Positions 26,108-36,200 of a DNA stretch of 64,000 nt are shown one piece after another. The first letter of the stretch is position 1; each line of letters starts with the position of its first letter. The notes beneath the pieces were generated by a model. It was not told the DNA's origin. It was given only the letters and a program-made list of their open reading frames with translations, and searched no databases. Origin of the DNA: Betaproteobacteria bacterium. Lineage in GTDB: Bacteria > Pseudomonadota > Gammaproteobacteria > Burkholderiales > Burkholderiaceae_C. The translations under genes were made by a program, and so were the position numbers. The stretch is from assembly GCA_025356445.1 (NCBI GenBank), contig JANXSZ010000023.1:24149-88148 (forward strand), written 5' to 3'.

Positions 26108-26800
26108 TTAGCCTCCTGCGGGGGTGTTGCCGCCCAGGTTGCGCTGCAAGATATTGGAGAACTCTTCAATGAAGGTCTCTAAATGAATGCTGATGCGGTC
26201 AATGTCGCGCGCAAACCGGTTGTAAGCAACCACTGCGGGGATGGCGGAGAACAGGCCTATGGCAGTTGCCACCAGCGCTTCTGCAATACCTGGTGCCACT
26301 GTGGCCAGCGTAACGGTTTGCAAGCCTGCCAAGCCGGTAAAGGCGTGCATGATGCCCCATACCGTGCCAAACAAACCGACATAGGGCGACACCGAGCCTA
26401 CCGACGCGAGAAAGGACAACTGCGACTCGATCGTGTCCATCTCGCGCTGAAAACTCGCCCGCATGGCACGCCTTGCGCCGTCCATCAGGGTTCCCACATC
26501 GTTGATACGGCGCTCACGCAGTTTTTGAAACTCCCGCATGCCACTGGCAAAAATCCGCTCCATGGGGCCAGCTAATTTGGCGTTTTGTGCGGCGGAAGCG
26601 AACAAATCATTCAAATTGGTGCCTGACCAAAAATCACGCTCAAACTGGTCATTGAGCTTTTTGATGCGGCCCAGCGAAAACAGCTTGCGAAAGATTGCTG
26701 CCCAGCTGGCGATGGACACGCCCATCAGCAAAGCCATCACGGCCTGCACCACCCAACTGGCGTGGAGCACCATGGTCAAAATGGACATGTCTTGGTTCAT
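26108..26800 (-). CDS. tolQ: TolQ, Tol-Pal proton-channel subunit
   Basis: A 230-residue MotA/TolQ/ExbB family protein with three transmembrane segments (about 12-34, 132-155 and 168-192). The conserved stretch ASVGSVSPYVGLFGTVWGIM leads into the second helix, and GIAEALVATAIGLFSAIPAVVAYN covers the third. It forms the channel with TolR. It is followed closely by tolR and preceded by ybgC after 72 bp, the standard Tol order. Confidence 0.94.
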   Translation of the reverse strand: MNQDMSILTMVLHASWVVQAVMALLMGVSIASWAAIFRKLFSLGRIKKLNDQFERDFWSGTNLNDLFASAAQNAKLAGPMERIFASGMREFQKLRERRINDVGTLMDGARRAMRASFQREMDTIESQLSFLASVGSVSPYVGLFGTVWGIMHAFTGLAGLQTVTLATVAPGIAEALVATAIGLFSAIPAVVAYNRFARDIDRISIHLETFIEEFSNILQRNLGGNTPAGG

Positions 26801-26872
26801 GCGGTGTTCTTTGGTTTACGGTTAACGGGTGTCAAAGTGGTGAAACAGCACGGTCATGCTGCTTAACGTGCT

Positions 26873-27304
26873 TTAGTGCGGGCTTGTTGACTGAAGCGCG
26901 GCCAAGACTGTGGCTGGAATTCTCGCAGGCTTGAGGCTGGCGGCATCAACCCAGCCGATGCGGATACTGCCTGTGCACAGTTGCTCCTGATTAAGGAGCA
27001 CGCTTTGCTTAACAAGCATGCTAACACGGCCTATTTCTTGCACCGTAGCAGTCACATGCAACAGATCATCCAGCCGGGCAGGGCGATGGTATTTGAGATG
27101 GGTTTCACTCACCACAAACATGCCACCGGTGTCTTCGCGCAAGCGCTGTTGACCAATGCCTAAGCTGCGCAGCCACTCGGTGCGGGCACGCTCAAAAAAC
27201 TTCAGGTAGTTGGCGTAGAAGACGATGCCACCAGCGTCGGTGTCTTCCCAGTAGATGCGCACAGGGAAAGTGAAGTCAGCGTTCGCTGCGCTTGTCGGAC
27301 TCAT
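26873..27304 (-). CDS. ybgC: YbgC-type acyl-CoA thioesterase
   Basis: A 143-residue hot-dog fold thioesterase. The active-site segment YWEDTDAGGIVFYANYLKFF holds the catalytic Asp of the 4-hydroxybenzoyl-CoA thioesterase family. YbgC is conserved as the first gene of the Tol-Pal cluster and is linked to phospholipid metabolism. Here its start overlaps the stop of the aminotransferase gene by four bases, so its translation is coupled to that gene. It precedes tolQ by 72 bp. Confidence 0.93.
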   Translation of the reverse strand: MSPTSAANADFTFPVRIYWEDTDAGGIVFYANYLKFFERARTEWLRSLGIGQQRLREDTGGMFVVSETHLKYHRPARLDDLLHVTATVQEIGRVSMLVKQSVLLNQEQLCTGSIRIGWVDAASLKPARIPATVLAALQSTSPH

Positions 27305-28488
27305 GCCAGCAGCATTCCTCGCAAGCGGCGTACCGATTCTTGCAGCTGCGCCATGCTGTTAGCCGTGGAGAACCGTACAAAATTTTCCATACCCGCTATG
27401 CCAAAATCCCGCCCAGGTGTCAGCGCCACATGGGTACGGTGCATCACTTCAAAGGCAAAATCCCAGCTGTCCTTGATACCTAATTTGCTACAAACTTCAG
27501 AGCAATCAGCCCAGGCATAGAAAGCACCATCGGGCATAACGGGCACGTTCAAGCCCATGGCTTGCAGTGCGGGGATGAAGTAATCTCGCCGGGCTTTGAA
27601 TTCAGCACGGCGGCGTTCGTATTCGGCCAGGCTCTCGGCTTCAAAGCAGGCCAATGCAGCATGCTGTGCAATGGTGCTGGGGCAGATGAACAGATTTTGC
27701 GCGATGCGCTCAATCACTGGCACCAGTGCTTCAGGTACCACCAGCCAGCCCAAACGCCAACCCGTCATGTTGAAGTATTTGGAGAAGCTGTTGATGCTGA
27801 TGATGTTGTCGTCAATGCCTAAGGCGCTCTGGCCAAAGGCGTCATCGTGACTCAGCCCGAGGTAAATCTCGTCAATCAGCGTGATGCCGCCTCGGTGCGT
27901 CACCACCTCATGGATACGGCGAAGCTCGTCAGGGTGAATGGATGTACCTGTGGGGTTGCTGGGGGAGGCCAGCAAAACACCACGGGTGTGCGGCGTCCAG
28001 GCGGCCTCTACTTTGTCAGCACTCAGCTGGTAGCGCTCGGCTGCGGTAGTAGGGACTAACACTGCACGGCCTTCTGCGGCGCTGACAAAATGCCGATTGC
28101 AAGGGTAGCTGGGGTCAGGCATCAGCACCTCGTCGCCCGCCTCAATCAACGCCAGACAGGCCAGTTGAAGGGCTGCTGATGCGCCGGCGGTAACGACGAT
28201 ACGGCTGGCTGGCACAGCCAAGCCAAAGCGGCTGGCGTACCAGCCGCTGATACGTTCGCGCAAAGCTTCCAAGCCTGTGGCCTGCGTGTACTGGGTATGG
28301 CCGTGGTGGATGGCTTTGGCAGCGGCCTCCTGCACCAGCGGTGGTGCGGTGAAGTCAGGCTCGCCAATGTTCAGGTAGATCATTGGCTCTGCCGTGTCGC
28401 GCACCGTGTGGCCCAAGCGTTGTGCAGCCTTGGCAACTTCCATCACATAAAACGGCTCAATGCGCTGGGCGCGGGCAGCTATTCTCAA
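27301..28488 (-). CDS. PLP-dependent class I aminotransferase
   Basis: A 395-residue fold-type I aminotransferase. The PLP lysine is in SFSKYFNMTGWRLGW, the Asn/Asp contacts are in ASPSNPTG and TLIDEIYLGL, and the C-terminal Arg is in NFVRFSTANS. It resembles the aspartate/alanine aminotransferase branch, but the amino-acid preference cannot be read. It overlaps ybgC by four bases and follows nusB by ten, linking the riboflavin-nusB block to the Tol block in one minus-strand run. Confidence 0.88.
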   Translation of the reverse strand: MRIAARAQRIEPFYVMEVAKAAQRLGHTVRDTAEPMIYLNIGEPDFTAPPLVQEAAAKAIHHGHTQYTQATGLEALRERISGWYASRFGLAVPASRIVVTAGASAALQLACLALIEAGDEVLMPDPSYPCNRHFVSAAEGRAVLVPTTAAERYQLSADKVEAAWTPHTRGVLLASPSNPTGTSIHPDELRRIHEVVTHRGGITLIDEIYLGLSHDDAFGQSALGIDDNIISINSFSKYFNMTGWRLGWLVVPEALVPVIERIAQNLFICPSTIAQHAALACFEAESLAEYERRRAEFKARRDYFIPALQAMGLNVPVMPDGAFYAWADCSEVCSKLGIKDSWDFAFEVMHRTHVALTPGRDFGIAGMENFVRFSTANSMAQLQESVRRLRGMLLA

Positions 28489-28498
28489 AATATGAACC

Positions 28499-29164
28499 TC
28501 AGCCTTCGGAGGGTTTGGCGTAGGTGACGGTGGGTGTCACTGAGGTGGATGTGATCGTTTTGTTGGCCGTGGACGCTGGGCGGGGTTTGGCTTTGCCATT
28601 GCCTTTGTCTGCTGCGACTTCTTGCGCACGCAAGGTGGGAGCGAGGCCGTTGAGCACTGCGTTTACATACTTGTGCCCATCGGTGCCGCCAAATTCTTTG
28701 GCCAGTTCGATGTACTCGTTAAGTACCACGCGCCAAGGCACATCCAGGCAGTGCTGGAACTCATACGCGCCCAGCCACATCACGCTGTGCTCAATGGGCG
28801 AGATCTCCGCCATTTTGCGGTCCAGCAGGGGCAAGATCATCGCGTCCAAGGCTTCGGCACCGTCAATGCAGCCGTGCAGCAAGGCGTTGTAATGGGCCGC
28901 ATCGGCTTTGTGAAAGCCGGCCAAGTCACGGGTGAAATGGTCAATCGCCTTGGCTTCGTTCTTGCCGACCATGTGCTGGTACAGCGCCTGCAAAGCGAAT
29001 TCACGGGCGCGGGTGCGGTTCGATTTGGAAGCGGCCTTGCGTGCACCGGTGCTGGTCACGCCGGTACGCGATGCCTTGGCGGGCGTACCTGCGACTTCTT
29101 TGACCTGTGACATATCCGGAAAGTTGTCTGCACCCATCGCAGAGGTACTGGCGATGGTGCTCAT
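28499..29164 (-). CDS. nusB: transcription antitermination factor NusB
   Basis: NusB binds boxA RNA with NusE and promotes ribosomal RNA antitermination. The 221-residue product contains the core from about residue 47 ([18 protein letters not shown]) to about 185, including [19 protein letters not shown] and [21 protein letters not shown]. It has long low-complexity extensions at both ends; the C-terminal 35 residues are rich in Thr, Ser, Lys and Pro. Its start overlaps the ribH stop by four bases, the usual ribH-nusB coupling. Confidence 0.94.
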   Translation of the reverse strand: MSTIASTSAMGADNFPDMSQVKEVAGTPAKASRTGVTSTGARKAASKSNRTRAREFALQALYQHMVGKNEAKAIDHFTRDLAGFHKADAAHYNALLHGCIDGAEALDAMILPLLDRKMAEISPIEHSVMWLGAYEFQHCLDVPWRVVLNEYIELAKEFGGTDGHKYVNAVLNGLAPTLRAQEVAADKGNGKAKPRPASTANKTITSTSVTPTVTYAKPSEG

Positions 29165-29637
29165 GACAACGATTCCAGCAAATTTGCCATTTCCACGGCC
29201 ACACGGGCGGCGTCAGCGCCTTTTTCAGTTTGACGGGCCAGAGCCTGCCCCACGGTGTCGGTGGTCAGCACAGCGTTCGCAATAGGCAGCTGGAAATCCA
29301 GGCCCACGCGGGTGATGCCAGCAGCGGATTCGTTTGCTACCAGTTCAAAGTGGTAGGTTTCACCCCGGATGATGCAACCCAGTGCGATCAATGCATCAAA
29401 CTTGTCACTTTCGGCCATGGCTTGCAACGCCACGGGGATTTCTAAAGCACCGGGTACCTGCACCAAATGGATATGCTTTTCCAGCACGCCCAAAGCGATC
29501 AACTCAGCCTTGCAGGCATGGGCCAGCGCATCGGTGATGCTGTCGTTGAAGCGGGCTTGCACGATACCGATGTAGAGCTTGTGGCCGTCGAGTTTTTTGT
29601 CTTCGGAACTGAGTGTTCCTTTGTCTGCGCCGAACAT
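29161..29637 (-). CDS. ribH: 6,7-dimethyl-8-ribityllumazine synthase
   Basis: Lumazine synthase condenses the RibA/RibD product with dihydroxybutanone phosphate in riboflavin synthesis. The 158-residue product has the active-site segments [14 protein letters not shown] and [16 protein letters not shown] and ends normally. It lies between ribBX (72-bp gap holding tandem repeats) and nusB (four-base overlap). The length is typical of the icosahedral or decameric enzymes. Confidence 0.95.
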   Translation of the reverse strand: MFGADKGTLSSEDKKLDGHKLYIGIVQARFNDSITDALAHACKAELIALGVLEKHIHLVQVPGALEIPVALQAMAESDKFDALIALGCIIRGETYHFELVANESAAGITRVGLDFQLPIANAVLTTDTVGQALARQTEKGADAARVAVEMANLLESLS

Positions 29638-29651
29638 AGTGGTATGCCTCT

Positions 29652-29692
29652 GAAAAGGGGTGAAAAAGGGGTGAAGAGGGGATGAAAAGAGG
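29652..29692. repeat. imperfect GGGGTGAA-type tandem repeats between ribBX and ribH
   Basis: On the plus strand TGAAAAGGGG, TGAAAAAGGGG, TGAAGAGGGG and ATGAAAAGAGG follow one another with a period of 10 to 11 bases. On the transcribed strand this is a pyrimidine-rich leader made of CCCCTTTTTCA units directly ahead of ribH. No FMN riboswitch can be recognised here. Slippage or a protein-binding role is possible. Confidence 0.6.
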
Positions 29693-29709
29693 CAGGAAAG
29701 GGTGTGTTG

Positions 29710-30846
29710 TTACACCGCAGACTTGGGCAGGTAACCCACAATTTCCAGGCCGTAGCCCGTCATGCTGGGCATACGGCGCGGGTTGCCCATGAGGGTCATT
29801 TTATGCACGCCGCATTCGCGCAAGATTTGTGCGCCAATGCCGTAGGTGCGTAAATCCACACGGCCCCGCTCTGGCGCCTGGGCGGCACGGGCTTTACCTT
29901 CAAACTGGGCCAGCAACTGCTCTGCGCTTTCGCCACAGTTGAGGAACACCGCTACGCCCTTGCCGTCCAAAGCAATGCGTGCCAGGCTCTCGCCCAAACC
30001 CCAAGAATGCATGGCGCGCCCCACTTCCAGTGTGTCAAGTATCGACAGCGGCTCATGGACGCGGGCCAGCACAGGTTCATCGGGCTGCCAAGTGCCCTTG
30101 ACCAGTGCCAAATGCACACCCTGGCTGGGTTGGTCGCGGAACGCGTGGGCTGTGAATTCGCCATGCGCGGTGCGCAGCACCCGCTCGCCGATTTTGGCTA
30201 TCAGCGAATCATGGCGGCTGCGGTGCGCAATCAGGTCGGCGATGGTGCCAATTTTCAAACCATGCTCAGCAGCAAAAAGTTGCAGATCAGGCAACCGTGC
30301 CATCGTGCCGTCGTCGTTCATGATTTCGCAAATGACGGCGCTGGGCGAGCAACCGGCCATTGCTGCCAAGTCACAACCCGCTTCGGTATGGCCTGCCCTC
30401 ATCAACACGCCACCGTCCACGGCCTGCAGGGGAAAGATATGGCCTGGTTGCACCAAATCGTCCGCCTGGGCGTTGGCCGCCACAGCGGCTTGCACAGTAC
30501 GGGCACGGTCGGCCGCAGAAATGCCGGTGGTGACACCCTCGGCAGCTTCAATCGACACGGTGAATGCGGTGGAATGCTTGGTACCGTTGCGCGTGGCCAT
30601 AGGTGGCAAGCGCAGGGTTTCACAGCGTTCTCGGGTGAGGGTGAGGCAAATCAGTCCTCGGCCATAGCGGGCCATGAAGTTGATGCCGTCAGCGGTGATG
30701 TGGTCAGCAGCCATCACCAAATCGCCTTCGTTTTCGCGGTCTTCCTCATCTACTAAAATGACCATACGGCCTGCTCGCATATCGGCAACGATGTCTTCAA
30801 CAGGGGAGATGGGGACCAATTTAGCTTGGTTTTCAGAAGCACTCAT
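29710..30846 (-). CDS. ribBX: RibBX: DHBP synthase with degenerate RibA-like half
   Basis: A 378-residue protein. The N-terminal half (about 1-205) is a complete 3,4-dihydroxy-2-butanone-4-phosphate synthase, with [11 protein letters not shown], the substrate loop after [11 protein letters not shown] and [12 protein letters not shown]. The C-terminal half resembles GTP cyclohydrolase II but lacks its zinc cysteines: where RibA has a Cys-rich loop this protein reads [15 protein letters not shown]. It therefore fits the RibBX variant known in proteobacteria, not a working bifunctional RibBA. Its start overlaps the ribE stop by four bases. A separate ribA is expected elsewhere in the genome. Confidence 0.88.
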   Translation of the reverse strand: MSASENQAKLVPISPVEDIVADMRAGRMVILVDEEDRENEGDLVMAADHITADGINFMARYGRGLICLTLTRERCETLRLPPMATRNGTKHSTAFTVSIEAAEGVTTGISAADRARTVQAAVAANAQADDLVQPGHIFPLQAVDGGVLMRAGHTEAGCDLAAMAGCSPSAVICEIMNDDGTMARLPDLQLFAAEHGLKIGTIADLIAHRSRHDSLIAKIGERVLRTAHGEFTAHAFRDQPSQGVHLALVKGTWQPDEPVLARVHEPLSILDTLEVGRAMHSWGLGESLARIALDGKGVAVFLNCGESAEQLLAQFEGKARAAQAPERGRVDLRTYGIGAQILRECGVHKMTLMGNPRRMPSMTGYGLEIVGYLPKSAV

Positions 30847-31535
30847 GGGGTTTCTTTCAGCAATAGGGGGTTGGCGCTCAGCATGCGCTCGACATACCGC
30901 GCGATCAAATCAATTTCCAAGTTCACATAAGCACCTTGCACCAACACCCGTAGCGCGGTGTTTTGTACCGTATGGGGGATCAGGTTGATGCTGATTTCAC
31001 AGCCAGTCAGTCCCGCTGATTGGCCGGCACCTGCTTCTATCAGGGCACCATCTTTAACCTCATTCACCGTGAGGCTCACGCCGTTGACCGTGACCGAGCC
31101 TTTATAAGCCAGGTACTTGGCGAGGCCAGCAGGGGCCAGAATACGCAATTCCCAACTTTCACCCACCTGTGAAAAGTAGCTGACCTGACCCATGCCATCC
31201 ACATGGCCTGAAACAATGTGGCCGCCCAGGCGATCATGCGCGCGCAGGGCTTTTTCCAGGTTGACAGGTGTTGGGTTTTCGGGTACAGAGTCAGCCAGCC
31301 CGGTGGTTTTGTCCAGCGACTCGGCGGATATGTCGATGGTGAAATGCGACTTGACCACATCCAGGCTGGTGACGGTCATGCAGGCACCATTGATGGCAAT
31401 GCTGTCGCCTAAGCCAACATCGGCAAGGTAGTCTGGCGGCGTTTCCACTGTAAGTCGCTTGCCATGGTGCACGGAATTCCCCAAGGGGTGTGCGGCGGTG
31501 ATGTGCCCAACGGCAGTGATTATTCCTGTAAACAT
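30843..31535 (-). CDS. ribE: riboflavin synthase alpha chain
   Basis: This enzyme dismutates two lumazines to riboflavin. The 230-residue product opens with [10 protein letters not shown] and contains two lumazine-binding repeats, about 1-97 and 98-200. Their parallel segments are [11 protein letters not shown] and [13 protein letters not shown], and GHVDGMG marks the domain junction. It lies 73 bp behind ribD and overlaps ribBX by four bases. The gene is called ribC in some species. Confidence 0.94.
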   Translation of the reverse strand: MFTGIITAVGHITAAHPLGNSVHHGKRLTVETPPDYLADVGLGDSIAINGACMTVTSLDVVKSHFTIDISAESLDKTTGLADSVPENPTPVNLEKALRAHDRLGGHIVSGHVDGMGQVSYFSQVGESWELRILAPAGLAKYLAYKGSVTVNGVSLTVNEVKDGALIEAGAGQSAGLTGCEISINLIPHTVQNTALRVLVQGAYVNLEIDLIARYVERMLSANPLLLKETP

Positions 31536-31608
31536 CCCTGTATTTTCGCAGGGATTGCAGGCTGTGGCTGTCGTGGCGGTGAAAGGCGTGCGCGCCTTCC
31601 TTTTTCAC

Positions 31609-32712
31609 TCAAAACTTATCGCGTCCAGCTACCCGTGCCAGCACGCGTAAATCGGCGCCGCAAGGCTCTGCCGATTTGAACTCCAATGCCAACGCATCGG
31701 ACAGCTGGGCCAGCGGGCCAAAAGCGGCCATACCCAAGCCTTGTCCCATGAACTTGGGCGCAAGGTAGACCAGGAATTCATCAACCAAACCTTCACGCAG
31801 CAAAGAGCCATTGAGCTTTTCTCCGGCTTCGACATGCAGTTCATTGACCTCACGCTGCGCTAAATCACGCAGCATGGCGGACAAATCGACTTTGGGCTGT
31901 ACATCGGGATGGCTCACGGCACCTGGCAGATAAACCACGGTGGCCCCCTGGGCTTCCAGCGCTGCTTTTTTAGCCTCATTATGGACGGCTCCGTAGATCA
32001 GCAGCGTGCGACCAGCTATGAAAAGAGGAGCGTCAAGCGGTGTTTCCAATCGACTGTCTACGATCACCAAATGCGGTTGGCGTGGGGTATCTACCAGTCG
32101 GATATCAAGTCGAGGTCGGTCTTGCAGCACGGTGCCTATACCTGTCAGCACAGCGCAAGCACGGGCACGCCACGCATGGCCATCAGTACGGGCAGCCACA
32201 CCGGTGATCCACTGACTGCGGCCATCGGGCAGGGCTGTTTTGCCATCCAGCGTCGCCGCGATCTTCATCCTGACCCAGGGTGTTTTGCGCACCATGCGGC
32301 TGAAGAAGCCGATGTTGAGTTCGCGGGATTCTGCGGCGCCGGCGCCGATTTCTACTTCAATCCCTGCAGTGCGCAAGCGAGCAAAGCCCTGGCCTGCAAC
32401 CAAGGGGTTGGGATCAGCGATGGCCGCGACTACTTTGTGGATACCTGCGGCGATAAGCGCATCGCAACAGGGGCCCGTGCGACCCTGGTGGGCGCAGGGT
32501 TCCAGGGTGACATAGGCTGTCGCGCCTTCAACAGCGTTGCCTTTGGCTGCTGCATCACGCAGTGCCATAACCTCTGCGTGGGGGCCACCTGCGCGCTGAG
32601 TGTGGCCAAGGCCCAGGATTTGACCTGTTGGTGTGGTCAGTACGCAGCCTACATGCGGGTTAGGGGCTGTAAGGCGCAGAGATCTTTCTGCCCAATCCAG
32701 CGCTGTACGCAT
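31609..32712 (-). CDS. ribD: bifunctional pyrimidine deaminase/reductase RibD
   Basis: RibD carries out deamination and side-chain reduction in riboflavin synthesis. The N-terminal deaminase domain has the zinc motifs PHAEVMAL and LEPCAHQGRTGPCCDAL. The reductase domain (about 140-360) contains RMKIAATLDGKTAL and the NADPH segment VDEFLVYLAPKFMG. I start at the ATG (32712) that gives MRTALDWAERSLRL, the usual N-terminus. A TTG 39 bp upstream would overlap the pilE stop and is less likely. The 367-residue length is normal. Confidence 0.93.
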   Translation of the reverse strand: MRTALDWAERSLRLTAPNPHVGCVLTTPTGQILGLGHTQRAGGPHAEVMALRDAAAKGNAVEGATAYVTLEPCAHQGRTGPCCDALIAAGIHKVVAAIADPNPLVAGQGFARLRTAGIEVEIGAGAAESRELNIGFFSRMVRKTPWVRMKIAATLDGKTALPDGRSQWITGVAARTDGHAWRARACAVLTGIGTVLQDRPRLDIRLVDTPRQPHLVIVDSRLETPLDAPLFIAGRTLLIYGAVHNEAKKAALEAQGATVVYLPGAVSHPDVQPKVDLSAMLRDLAQREVNELHVEAGEKLNGSLLREGLVDEFLVYLAPKFMGQGLGMAAFGPLAQLSDALALEFKSAEPCGADLRVLARVAGRDKF

Positions 32713-32738
32713 GCCACTGCTTGGGAGTGCGGCCGTAT

Positions 32739-33245
32739 TCAATTCCAACAAGCAGTGATGGCATCTGTAACGCTTGGATACTGGGTGCTGTAGGTTCCTG
32801 CCGCAATGCTCTTACGTCCCATACTGTCAATAGTAAAGTCTCCGCATTTATCTGTAGCCACGCCAGAGCCTGTTTGGCGTGTGGCTTTAACGGTATAGGT
32901 ATCGCGTGCCAGCGGCGTTACGATTTCTATCTTGTACATCGGTGAGCCTTCACCACTCGGTGGTGAATAGTTGAAGCGAGCACCAAATTGCGAACTGTCA
33001 TCAATAGCCGTATCGGCTGTATTTTTATCGTAGCGGTAGTTTTCAGAATAAAAGCGCTCGATCCATTGTTGTGCAGCCAGCAGAGTGGATTTGGCTTGCG
33101 CACGTCGGCCTTTGGCGATTTGTTCTTGGTAACTGGGAAGTGCTATCGACGCAAGGATGCCAATGATGGCAACCACAATCATTACTTCAATCAAAGTAAA
33201 TCCGTGGTGTCTGCGATTTTTGGGCTGTAGCGTCGTTGTTTTCAT
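32739..33245 (-). CDS. pilE: type IV major-pilin-like protein, PilE family
   Basis: A 168-residue type IV pilin. The prepilin peptidase site is HG|FTLIEVM with Glu5, followed by the hydrophobic assembly helix [20 protein letters not shown]. Two cysteines near the C-terminus (DKCGDF and ITACWN) can form the D-region disulfide. The ATG overlaps the pilY1 stop by four bases. PilE-type subunits encoded at the end of the minor pilin set usually act with PilY1 in the pilus tip. It ends 26 bp before ribD. Confidence 0.9.
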   Translation of the reverse strand: MKTTTLQPKNRRHHGFTLIEVMIVVAIIGILASIALPSYQEQIAKGRRAQAKSTLLAAQQWIERFYSENYRYDKNTADTAIDDSSQFGARFNYSPPSGEGSPMYKIEIVTPLARDTYTVKATRQTGSGVATDKCGDFTIDSMGRKSIAAGTYSTQYPSVTDAITACWN

Positions 33246-36200
33246 CGGTCCGTCCTGAGTCCTGGAATTTCGCGCCACTGTTGGCGAGGCGATGTATTGA
33301 AACATAAAGACTTATCGGTGGTTTCACCCACAATGCGAGGCGATTTCTGACCGTTGGTGCAAGTCGATGCAACCGATTTTGTGCACTTGGTGCCTACACA
33401 TGTACATCCCGCAGTTCCTGCAACGCAAGAGACTGTGGTCTTGAATGAGCGGGATGTGGCATCGTTCGTCACTCTGATTTTCTGATCTTGTATGCCTGTA
33501 CCCACGGAAGCTGTGACTGTCGTTCCAGACGTGGTGGAGCCTAGTACACGGCGTTTTGCTGTGCCCGATAGAGGGTCTATTGCAAATAAGGACACATCAG
33601 GACGGGTGGTACAAGTTGCTGTTGTGCTTGGTGGTCGTATGGTCGTGAACACCAGCACCCGAGCACGCAAATCAGGGTCACTCACCAGCATCTCTGAGTC
33701 TCCAGGGAGGGTGACATACCAGCCGTCTTGGGATGTCCAATCCACATCTGCTGCGGTACCAGTTATCTTGACATTACCATCACTGTCTCGCGTGTAAGTA
33801 CGTGCCGCAAGCGTGCTCAAGTCTGAGGGAAGGGTACGGCTACCTGTTGTGTAAGAAAAGGCAGGACGATCCCAAATCCCATAAATACGCTGATTAACAC
33901 TGGTGTTCGGGTAATCCAGTGCTTCAAAGGCATTCCCGGTACCAAACAAAATAACGGGGCCATCAAAGGGGCCATAGGCATATTCTGGTGCAGTAGTAAT
34001 CGGCAATCCTGCGCCTGTTCCAGTGGCTCCTGATTTGGCTGTGAACAGAGGTTGGTTCGTTACACCTGATTTATAGGCAACTTTCCACGACAACGGAGAT
34101 GTTGCGCTCAGGTCAAACTTCCACATATTGCCTTTCAGATCGCCTGCGTAGACGGCATCTGCAGTGCCGTTACTGTCTACGTCTAACCAGGTGACTTGCG
34201 ACAAACCATTACCCGAACCTGCTTCTGCTTCAAGTTTGATGTAGTCCGTCCCACTTATCCATGCGCCTAAAGCGCCGCTTGGACCGTCTACAAACAGGAT
34301 GTAAAGGACAGCCTTTCCGTTTGCAGATTTGTTGCCATTGCCAATCAGGTAGGCAAATTTGCCGTTGTTCAGTTTGGCGATTGGCATGGGCTGACGGGTC
34401 GAGTTGTTCATCGAGAATTCGTTCACGAGGTAGCCCATATCAATATCGTCATCCATGGTGAATTGCCATTTGAAGATACTTGCGGCATTGCCCTCGCCGG
34501 ATTCGAGGAATGCATAGTTGGTTGTATCCAATGCAAATACGCCACGTCCCCCGCGGCCTAAGCTGCTAAACAGGTAGGTACGCCAATCAGATGCGCTGTT
34601 GCTATTGGATTCTGCACCCAAGCGCACATCGCCTGTAAAGGGACTGCCATCGACATACGACCAAATATAGTCATCAGGCCGGGATTCTGTGCCCGTGACA
34701 AAAGGGGCCCCATTCAATGTGGTGAGTGCACTTGAGCGCTGCAGCGGGATCTCTGCAAGGCGATTGGCCAACATGCCTGGGATATAGGCAAATACTTCCT
34801 TACCGGCGTTTGAGTCCTTGTCTGATGAGGTGCCGGTGTCTGTACCTGAGCCTGGGTTAAAGGCGTGCAGCATACCGTCATTGGCGCCTGCCCAGAGCAG
34901 TTTTTTACGGTCTTTATTGTTGGTGGCAAAGTCTGTGTAGCCTTTGTAGGCCGAGCCAAAGTAATTGGCTGATGGTACGGGTTGAATCCACGGTGTTGAG
35001 CTGACAATTGGCCCGAGCGGATTGGTGCCCCGCTGGCGCAACTGGTTGGTCAATTCTTTGCTTTGATCCCCACGTATGTAATCCAAGGCAGCTTGGGCAT
35101 TGGTGGTAGTCAGTACATTGTTACTGGCCGTTGTCATCTGTGTTTTGTAGGCGACAGGCAATGAAGCCCAGCGAAATTTAACCCCTGCACTGGCACCGTT
35201 GCCGCTGTTCGTAATGATGGATCGCGTATTGCCTGCATCGGCGGTAATGCCGGTACAGGGGCCGTTGGTTCTACACCCCAGAAGCTGGCCTGCACGGAAT
35301 GTAGGGCTGGTGTAAAAATCACCATCCTGGTTGACTGCATAAGCTTCAATATTGCCGTCAAAAGTGTTTGGGTCAAAACTGACTACATATTTGTAGCCAC
35401 CAGACACCAACCGCGTTGATGACGTTGCTGGCGATGCATTTGATTTACCTGTGACGTCGTTCAAGGCTCTTCGAAGTTGAGCCTCAAGAAGATCAGGGCG
35501 ACGTGCTAAAAAATAACCGTCAGGAATACCATCACTGCCTGAAGTTCCGTCTGCGTTCACGCTGTCCCAAGTGTTTTGATCCACATTGGGTAAAGGTACT
35601 TCTGTGTATGTTCCATCTGAGTTCTTGGTGCTGGATTTGAAGTAACCGTATTTGGCTGCATACCATAAGGGGTCTCTAATTAATGCACTCGTCTCACCTA
35701 CCATGTTGAACGACATGGAGACAGGGTATGCGTAGGGTTTGACGGTGCAATAGGCTGGCAAATTTGGAATACCTGGATCTTTTGTTGTACCGTCACCTGT
35801 AACGTTGCACACAGTCGTTGCGTAAGTTTCGCTTGTCGATGGGGTAGGTGATATTGGGGTATTGGAGGCTACGGTCGCCGGAGAAAGTGGCGTTGTGGGA
35901 TAGGTCATTATATTGGCGCGGTAAGTGTCATCCCCACAAAGATATTCGGATGTGGGTGGCATACCAGTTAACTTTCCACTGTTGTAGTGTTGATGGGTTA
36001 AATAGCGACCATTGGCACTGACCCCTGCTTTTTGCACACCAATAACGCTGAATCCATGAGTGCCCGCAGCACCGCCACACACACCAGGAATATCGGAAGT
36101 AATTTTGATGTCATAACCACTGGGACTGGCTGTATTGATGACAATGTCATACCGCAGGAATCCGGTAATGTCCATGTCGTAGTCGCCACCCATCAAAATG

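Noticed and set aside
29638..32760. Possible FMN riboswitch in the riboflavin operon
   Set aside because: The gaps ahead of ribH, ribBX, ribE and ribD are too short or lack the conserved FMN aptamer segments.
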